In this document: piece after piece, positions 6,449 through 10,478 of the stretch
Position numbering within the stretch: position 1 is the stretch's first letter
Layout: each line of letters starts with the position of its first letter
Origin: CAWHYG01 sp963833505
GTDB taxonomy: Bacteria; Eisenbacteria; RBG-16-71-46; CAIMUX01
Reading direction: 5' to 3'
Assembly (NCBI GenBank): GCA_963833505.1
Contig: CAWHYG010000003.1
Coordinates: 1 to 10,478 of the forward strand
DNA length: 10,478 nucleotides
Translations under genes and position numbers: made by a program
Notes under the pieces: generated by a model
The model's input: only the letters and a program-made list of their open reading frames with translations
The model's database searches: none
What the model was told of the DNA's origin: nothing

Positions 6449-6633
6449 CTGAACCACTTTCACTGCGCTGCCCATACTGCGGCGAGCCCGTGGAGCTGGA
6501 CGTCGACGAGAGTGGCGGCAACCGGCAATCCTTCGTGCAGGACTGCCCAGTATGTTGTCAGCCGTGGCAAGTCGATGTCGCGCGCGATCGGGATGGCGGC
6601 TGGAACGCGACGCTGCGGACGGTAGACGAGTAG
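6445..6633 (+). CDS. CPXCG motif-containing Cys-rich zinc-ribbon protein
   Basis: 62 aa from the ATG at 6445. An in-frame GTG at 6412 would add 11 residues that do not fit the family. The protein has CPYCG (about residues 9-13) followed by GEPVELDVDE, then QDCPVCCQPWQVDVARDRDG. This is the CPXCG Cys-rich family of short proteins (about 60-65 aa), in which C-P-x-C-G and C-x-V-C-C-x-P form a predicted zinc ribbon. Length and motif spacing are normal for the family. Its function is unknown; members are small cytosolic proteins in diverse proteobacteria and related phyla. Translation probably couples to the small ORF at 6347. Confidence 0.85.
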   Translation: MTEPLSLRCPYCGEPVELDVDESGGNRQSFVQDCPVCCQPWQVDVARDRDGGWNATLRTVDE

Positions 6634-7141
6634 CCAGCTACGATTCCCGGGTCGGCCATGGGGCGGCCAGTCGCATGGTGTCGCCGATGCGTTCGTGCTC
6701 GCCGGACAGCGCTCAGACCTTGTCTTGGCCCGCAAGCACCAAGGTCTGGGCGCGGCCGGGGGAATCGACCCGTTCCGTGATCGCTTACGTCTGATTCGCC
6801 ACGATCCGGGTGTTGAGTATGACGCGGCCGAAGCGGCGCAGTTCCCATGCCGCTGGCGGAATTTCGGAGGTTCGGCTAGAGTGGTGGGCGAACGCCTGAC
6901 CTCGGTCGCGGACGAATGGTCCAGCCTATTGGACGGATCCGGGCCCGAGCGGGCTGCTCCTCGGTCGATGATCCCGCATCGCCGGGGGGCGCGAGCGGTC
7001 GGGGGAGCGGAATTCCATGCTTTCGTACTCGCCGGATGTTGTGCGCCCGCTTCGTGAGGCCGAACACCACTTTCTCGAGTCAAGTTCGAGCCGTAGACCA
7101 CGGCTGCGAGTCTTTCGCGGCGGTCCAGAGGGGAGGATCAG
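6634..7141 (+). other. 508-bp interval without a supportable gene
   Basis: Several frames are open here because the GC content is high, but none gives a recognisable domain or good start signals. The most protein-like is a plus frame from a GTG at 6695 (120 aa, containing QRSDLVLARKHQGLGAAGG), whose third-position bias is moderate and which lacks a ribosome site. I also looked for tRNA features on both strands; a GTTCGAGCC at about 7084 is not flanked by pairing arms. The interval ends with GGGGAGG, the ribosome site of the gene at 7142. No promoter or terminator is clear. Confidence 0.5.
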
Positions 7142-7633
7142 GTGAAAATCACGGGGTTGTCGCTCGGGATTCTCGCCATGCTTCCTGCATTCGTTCTGGC
7201 CGGCCCAAATGCCGGCGGGGTGCTCTTGGTGCACTCTACCAATGTGACCTACCAGGGGGTAGCCCGGGAGAACAATCCGGGCGCGCCGCCGAATGCGCTC
7301 CCGCCAGCGGTCCCGCCGTCCAGCCCGGAGCCCTGCACCTATCCCATGACGCTCGATGTCCCCCCGGACAACTACATCATCGTCGTGTCTGCGAGCGACT
7401 CTCTGGTCTTCTCCAATACGCGCGTGACCCTCTCTCGCACAGACGACGACACCATCCGGATCAACGGCCATCCCATTCTGCCGCTTCCCTATCCGCCGCC
7501 ACCCGAGACGACCTACCAGGGTGCTGTGCGGGACGTTCCCATGGCGGTCGCCCTCCACTCCAGCGGCGCATCCCCGGCGGCCACCCAAACTCCCCCACCC
7601 ATGGCCACCTCAAAATCCCCCACCCTGGCCTGA
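7142..7633 (+). CDS. Secreted protein, 3' end replaced by the IS21-family element
   Basis: 163 aa from a GTG at 7142 with GGGGAGG just upstream. Residues 1-20 are a Sec signal peptide (MKITGLSLGILAMLPAFVLA) with cleavage at VLA/GPNAGG. The mature part reads NAGGVLLVHSTNVTYQGVAR, followed by a Pro-rich stretch and DVPPDNYIIVVSASDSLVFS. It resembles extracytoplasmic proteins that begin 'NAGG.L.VH' in Eisenbacteria-like genomes, of unknown function. A short element recurs (TYQGVARENN about 37-46, TYQGAVRDVP later). The last 20 residues or so (from about ASPAATQTPPP) are encoded by the left end of the insertion sequence and are not native, so the original protein was longer. I could not recognise its continuation on the far side of the element. 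Confidence 0.7.
   Translation: MKITGLSLGILAMLPAFVLAGPNAGGVLLVHSTNVTYQGVARENNPGAPPNALPPAVPPSSPEPCTYPMTLDVPPDNYIIVVSASDSLVFSNTRVTLSRTDDDTIRINGHPILPLPYPPPPETTYQGAVRDVPMAVALHSSGASPAATQTPPPMATSKSPTLA
7572..7626 (+). repeat. Left end of the IS: two tandem 24-bp end repeats
   Basis: Two units with a 24-bp period lie side by side, at 7579-7602 (GGCCACCCAAACTCCCCCAC plus CCAT) and 7603-7626 (GGCCACCTCAAAATCCCCCA plus CCCT). A third GGCC follows. Bases 7603-7624 are a perfect 22-bp inverted match to 10074-10095. Several tandem sites at each end are known in the IS21 family and are regarded as IstA-binding sites. Confidence 0.8.
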
Positions 7634-7715
7634 TCCTCTGACCGCCTGATCAGCGCCGTCCGCGGCGGGACGTTACTCTAGCCCCTCACCTTGAAGAGGA
7701 AGAGGGGGGATCGGA

Positions 7716-9278
7716 GTGAACGTCTTGAAGAATCATCTGCGGATAACCATCGAGACCCTAGCGAGTTGCGGAGTCAGCGATCGAGAGATCGCCCGGCGGA
7801 CCGGAGTCGACCGCAAGACCATCCGGCGCTATGTCCGGCAGTCAAAATCCCCCGGGGTGGCCACCGGCTCCGAACCGGTGGCCGTTGAAAATCCCCCACC
7901 CCGGCCACCGGCTCCCGGCACCGACTCGGCGCCCGCCGCGTACACCATGGCGTCGGCCTGCGAGCCGCACCGGACTTGGATCGAGGAGCAGGTCGGGCTC
8001 GGGCGCAATGCTCAAAGCATCTACCAGGACTTGGTCGAGGCGGGTGAGTTCCGCCACGGCTACAACTCGGTCAAGCGCTTCGTCGGCCGGCTGAAGTTCC
8101 GCGACCCGGAGCGGTTCGATGTCCTGGAGTTCCTCCCAGGGGAAGAGGCACAGGTCGACCTGGGCCTGGGCGCACCCACCTTGCGCCGGGGGAAGTTCCG
8201 CCGGCCGTACCTGTTCGTCATGACCTTGAAGTACTCGGGCAAGTGCTTCCGCAAGGTGGCGTGGAAGATGGACCAGGAGGCTTGGTCCCGCCTGCACGAG
8301 GAGGCCTTCAGGAGCTTTGGTGGCTGTACCCTTTACGTGGTCCTCGACAACCTCAAGCAGGGCGTGATCCGTCCGGACATCTACGAGCCGGAGCTGAACC
8401 TGATCTACGCGGAGATGCTGCGCCACTACGGCGTGGTGGCCGATCCCTGCCGGGTCGCCGATCCCGACCGCAAGGGCTCGGTGGAAAACGCCATCCGGCA
8501 TACACAGTCCACCGCACTCAAGGGGCGCAAATTCGACTCGATCGAGGAGCAGAACCAATGGCTGGCGCACTGGGAGGAGCGGTGGGCGGCGCCGCGCATC
8601 CACGGCCGCAAGAAGCGCCAGGTCCTCGAACTCTACCGTGAAGAACAGCCCCTGTTGCGGTCGCTGGCCGGAGAAGGCTTCCGCTACTTCAAGCCCGGCG
8701 TGCGCACGGTCGATGACGCGGGGCTGGTGCAGATCGAAGGCGCCTATTACGCCGCCTTGCCGGCCCGACTCGGTAGCCGGGTGCAGGTCCGCGTCTATCC
8801 GGAGGAGGTCGAGATCTACGACCCATCCGGGCAGCTTCTACGCCGCCATGCCAAGAGCGCGCGCAAGGGGCAGTTCATCCTCGAGGAGCACGACCGGATC
8901 TTCAATCCTTCGCGGCAAAGTGCCCGCCTGCTGGGGAAAGCTGCGTCGATCGGACCGAAGACGGCGGAGTTGGCCCAGACCCTCTTCGCCCGCCTGGGTC
9001 GGCCCGGGCAGCGCGCGCTCTACGGGCTGACCAACCTGCCCCGCACCTACTCCTGCGCCGAGATCGAAGCGGTCTGCACCCGCTTCGTTGAGGCCGGATG
9101 CTACTCGTATGCCGCCATCCGCCGTGCGCTCGAACGGCAGGCGGCCATCTCGCGTGCGCCGGTAATCGAGCTGACCCAGGAGGCTCCGGAGATCCGGAGC
9201 ATCTCCGAGTACCAGTCGTTCTGGGAGGACAACTCCCGTCACCAAGAGGAGGAAGTCGATGCCCATGTCCCGTGTTGA
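7716..9278 (+). CDS. istA: IS21-family transposase IstA (DDE integrase core)
   Basis: 520 aa. A GTG at 7716 follows an AGGGGGG ribosome site and is the only start that keeps the N-terminal DNA-binding region. Residues 12-42 form a helix-turn-helix (IETLASCGVSDREIARRTGV then DRKTIRRYVRQ). Residues about 43-80 are a Pro-rich linker whose DNA carries extra copies of the IS end repeat. Residues about 140-260 are the RNase-H-like integrase core with a likely catalytic triad D148 (GEEAQVDLG), D211 (YVVLDNLKQG) and E257 (DRKGSVENAI). The C-terminal region (about 340-450) is beta-rich and probably binds DNA. IstA cuts the element's ends and joins them to target DNA, aided by IstB. The size is normal for the family. 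The gene overlaps istB by 20 bp, which suggests coupled translation. No frameshift is seen. Confidence 0.95.
   Translation: MNVLKNHLRITIETLASCGVSDREIARRTGVDRKTIRRYVRQSKSPGVATGSEPVAVENPPPRPPAPGTDSAPAAYTMASACEPHRTWIEEQVGLGRNAQSIYQDLVEAGEFRHGYNSVKRFVGRLKFRDPERFDVLEFLPGEEAQVDLGLGAPTLRRGKFRRPYLFVMTLKYSGKCFRKVAWKMDQEAWSRLHEEAFRSFGGCTLYVVLDNLKQGVIRPDIYEPELNLIYAEMLRHYGVVADPCRVADPDRKGSVENAIRHTQSTALKGRKFDSIEEQNQWLAHWEERWAAPRIHGRKKRQVLELYREEQPLLRSLAGEGFRYFKPGVRTVDDAGLVQIEGAYYAALPARLGSRVQVRVYPEEVEIYDPSGQLLRRHAKSARKGQFILEEHDRIFNPSRQSARLLGKAASIGPKTAELAQTLFARLGRPGQRALYGLTNLPRTYSCAEIEAVCTRFVEAGCYSYAAIRRALERQAAISRAPVIELTQEAPEIRSISEYQSFWEDNSRHQEEEVDAHVPC
7842..7906 (+). repeat. Two extra copies of the IS end motif inside istA
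   Basis: TCAAAATCCCCC at 7842-7853 runs into GGGGTGGCCACCGG. A fuller copy at 7880-7906 (GGCCGTTGAAAATCCCCCAC followed by CCCGGCC) matches the end repeat at 7603-7630 apart from one missing base and a few substitutions. Both have the orientation of the left end. They encode the IstA linker (SKSPGVATGSE and VENPPPRPPAPG, residues 43-68) between the helix-turn-helix and the catalytic core. Confidence 0.7.
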
Positions 9279-10026
9279 ACTCGAGCAGTCCCTGCGCGGC
9301 CTGCGGTTGTCCGGGATGATCCCGGCGCTTGATGCTCGGGCCCTGCAGGTCTCGAGCCATGAAGCGAGCTTCCTGGATGCGTTCTCCTGGCTTGTACAAG
9401 ATGAACTCGACCGGCGCCGATCACGCCTGCAGGACCGCCGCTATGCCCTCTCCGGGCTTCCCGAACGCAAGACCCTGGCCGACTTCGACTGGACCTACAA
9501 CAGCCGCCTGCCCAAGCGCGACGTGCTTGAGCTGGGGACCTTGAAGTTCATCGACAACCGGGAAGACGCGGTCCTGCTCGGACCGCCGGGGACAGGGAAG
9601 AGCCATATCGCCAAGGCTCTGGCCTTGCTCGCGGTCGAGCGCGGCCACAAGGTCCTCTACCGCGCGGCGCACCAGTTGATCGAGGACCTCACCGAGGCCC
9701 GCGAGCTCGGCCTGATCCGGAAATGCCGGGATCAGCTCAAGAAGGCCGAACTGCTGGTGATCGACGATCTCTTCCTGCGCAAGCTGCCCGCCAACGCCGG
9801 CGACGAGCTGGCCGACGTGCTCATGAGCCGGTACGAGAACGGATCGACGATCATCAGTTCGAACCGCGTGATCGAGGACTGGCCCAAGCTGCTTGGAGAC
9901 GTGGTTGTGGTGACGCCCCTACTGGATCGCCTGATGCACCACGGCCACCTGCTCAAGTTCGAAGGGAAGAGCTGGCGGCTGAAGGAAGCTGCGGCCCGGG
10001 TTGCCAAGGCTGCGGCCAGCGCCTAA
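9259..10026 (+). CDS. istB: IS21-family helper ATPase IstB
   Basis: 255 aa from the ATG at 9259, preceded by AGGAGGAAG; a second ATG two codons later is possible. IstB is an AAA+ ATPase of the DnaC-like clade that oligomerises on target DNA, bends it and activates IstA. Visible motifs are Walker A GPPGTGKS (108-115), Walker B LLVIDD (165-170), a sensor-I-like STIISSNR (about 196-203) and the family C-terminal stretch LLDRLMHHGHLLKFEGKSWR. The N-terminal 70 residues are helical (LEQSLRGLRLSGMIPALDAR), as in other IstB proteins. Length is standard. It overlaps istA by 20 bp and is the last gene of the element. Confidence 0.95.
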   Translation: MPMSRVELEQSLRGLRLSGMIPALDARALQVSSHEASFLDAFSWLVQDELDRRRSRLQDRRYALSGLPERKTLADFDWTYNSRLPKRDVLELGTLKFIDNREDAVLLGPPGTGKSHIAKALALLAVERGHKVLYRAAHQLIEDLTEARELGLIRKCRDQLKKAELLVIDDLFLRKLPANAGDELADVLMSRYENGSTIISSNRVIEDWPKLLGDVVVVTPLLDRLMHHGHLLKFEGKSWRLKEAAARVAKAAASA

Positions 10027-10043
10027 GATGCCCTCGTCCCGCC

Positions 10044-10102
10044 ACAGAGGTGGAGGAGTTTGACCCGGCCACAGGTGGGGGATTTTGAGGTGGCCGCCGG
10101 GG
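10044..10102 (-). repeat. Right end of the IS: two tandem end repeats
   Basis: Read leftward from 10102, CCCCGG leads into a full end repeat (10095-10071, containing TCAAAATCCCCCACC). A diverged second unit follows at 10070-10044 (GGCCGGGTCAAACTCCTCCA and onward). The array starts 17 bases after the istB stop. The outer pair (left 7572-7602, right 10102-10071) and the inner pair together give a mirrored two-site arrangement. Confidence 0.8.
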
Positions 10103-10478
10103 GCTGAATCGAAGGCCTTACAGGAAACGAATGTCTCGTAAAGACAGATTTGATGCCCGGCTACCATCGCGCGCATACGCGCTTGTTTTGGGCCTAACGT
10201 CGGTTGACCCGGTCGCATTTGCGCCCGTTTCCGTGGTCGCGCCCAACCGGACGCTTCTCGCTGGTCCGGGTTCGTTCCTCGCCCCTCGAGGCTTCAATCG
10301 ATTAGGTCATGTGTGGTCTGACTGATCGGATGTCGCGTACCTACCGCGGATGGGATCCGGACCTGGATCTTGAGGCGCGGTTCTTCGGAGTTGCCGTATC
10401 GGAGCCTATTCATTGGACCAGGAGCGGATAGGCGAGATCCGGCACCTTTGGGGGTTGACACGGCGATCTGAAAGTACG
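10103..10478 (+). other. 376-bp flank beyond the IS without a supportable gene
   Basis: Base composition is less GC-rich than the preceding genes. A 64-codon plus frame ending at 10325 and a 33-codon frame from an ATG at 10330 (MSRTYRGWDPDLDLEARFFG) are open, but neither has a ribosome site or a recognisable domain. A further frame open to the right edge contains SLDQERIGEIRHLWGLTRRS and could be a partial coding sequence. A perfect -35 hexamer TTGACA occurs at 10455-10460, and its -10 would fall at or past the window end. An imperfect hairpin (AACCGGAC, then GTCCGGGTT) spans about 10244-10273 without a T-tract. I could not identify the missing 3' part of the interrupted secreted gene here. 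Confidence 0.4.

Larger units (their letters stand above)
7572..10102 (+). mobile_element. IS21-family insertion sequence, about 2.53 kb
   Basis: The element has overlapping istA and istB genes flanked by inverted ends. The outermost inverted match begins CCCCGGCGGCCACC at 7572 (left) and, on the minus strand, at 10102 (right), and continues imperfectly for about 27 bp. The length is typical of IS21 (about 2-2.6 kb). Both ORFs are intact with good ribosome sites, so it may be active. IS21 elements usually make 4-8 bp target duplications; none is obvious at these boundaries, so the exact ends are uncertain by a few bases or the flanks have changed. It interrupts the secreted-protein gene that starts at 7142. 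Confidence 0.88.

Noticed and set aside
6634..7141. Possible tRNA, suggested by a shadow peptide and a GTTCGAGCC at about 7084
   Set aside because: No pairing arms, anticodon stem or acceptor stem could be drawn on either strand.
10244..10273. Hairpin as a transcription terminator
   Set aside because: The stem has a bulge and a long loop, no T-tract follows, and no gene ends just before it.
10188..10310. Possible integron attC site (GCCTAAC near 10192 and ATTAGGTC near 10302)
   Set aside because: Only about five bases of the outer arms pair, the inner arms do not match, and no integrase or cassette is present.

Overview
The window is high-GC bacterial chromosome. Its secreted proteins suggest an environmental, mostly uncultured lineage with a large surface proteome, of the Candidatus Eisenbacteria / Fibrobacterota-Gemmatimonadota type. 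The clues are LVIVD-repeat propellers ending in a FlgD-like Ig domain, Cys-rich 'GACC...GDGTSC' modules and a short W-G-x-I-K tail. This placement is inference from family resemblance; no rRNA or other marker gene is present.

Layout. Positions 1-757 (+) hold the end of a DUF2442 protein and a DinB-like protein. Positions 963-5776 (-) hold three genes for exported proteins, transcribed leftward. In transcription order they are a Cys-rich secreted protein (4890-5702), a long LVIVD-repeat secreted protein (2350-4533) and a FnIII/SUMF1-like lipoprotein (963-2189). A frameshifted small gene remnant (4607-4850) lies between the first two. The first two genes are preceded by near-identical copies of one 73-bp promoter/leader module. 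In the distal copy the ATG carried by the module opens a 25-codon leader ORF that overlaps the start of the downstream gene.

Positions 5875-6633 (+) hold a 5'-degenerate TrmO-like methyltransferase fragment and a tiny ORF overlapping a CPXCG zinc-ribbon gene. Positions 6634-7141 show no convincing gene. At 7142 a secreted protein gene begins, but its 3' end is replaced by an IS21-family insertion sequence (about 7572-10102). The element carries an overlapping istA/istB pair and unusually repetitive ends, and its end motif also recurs twice inside istA. Positions 10103-10478 lie beyond the element and contain no gene I can support.

Working together: the exported proteins are probably surface or envelope components, and two of them may share expression control through the duplicated promoter module. 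The IS21 pair forms a self-contained transposition unit (IstA DDE transposase plus IstB AAA+ helper). Fragments, frameshifts and the insertion mark this as a fluid accessory region. I found no defence system, phage, CRISPR array or RNA gene.
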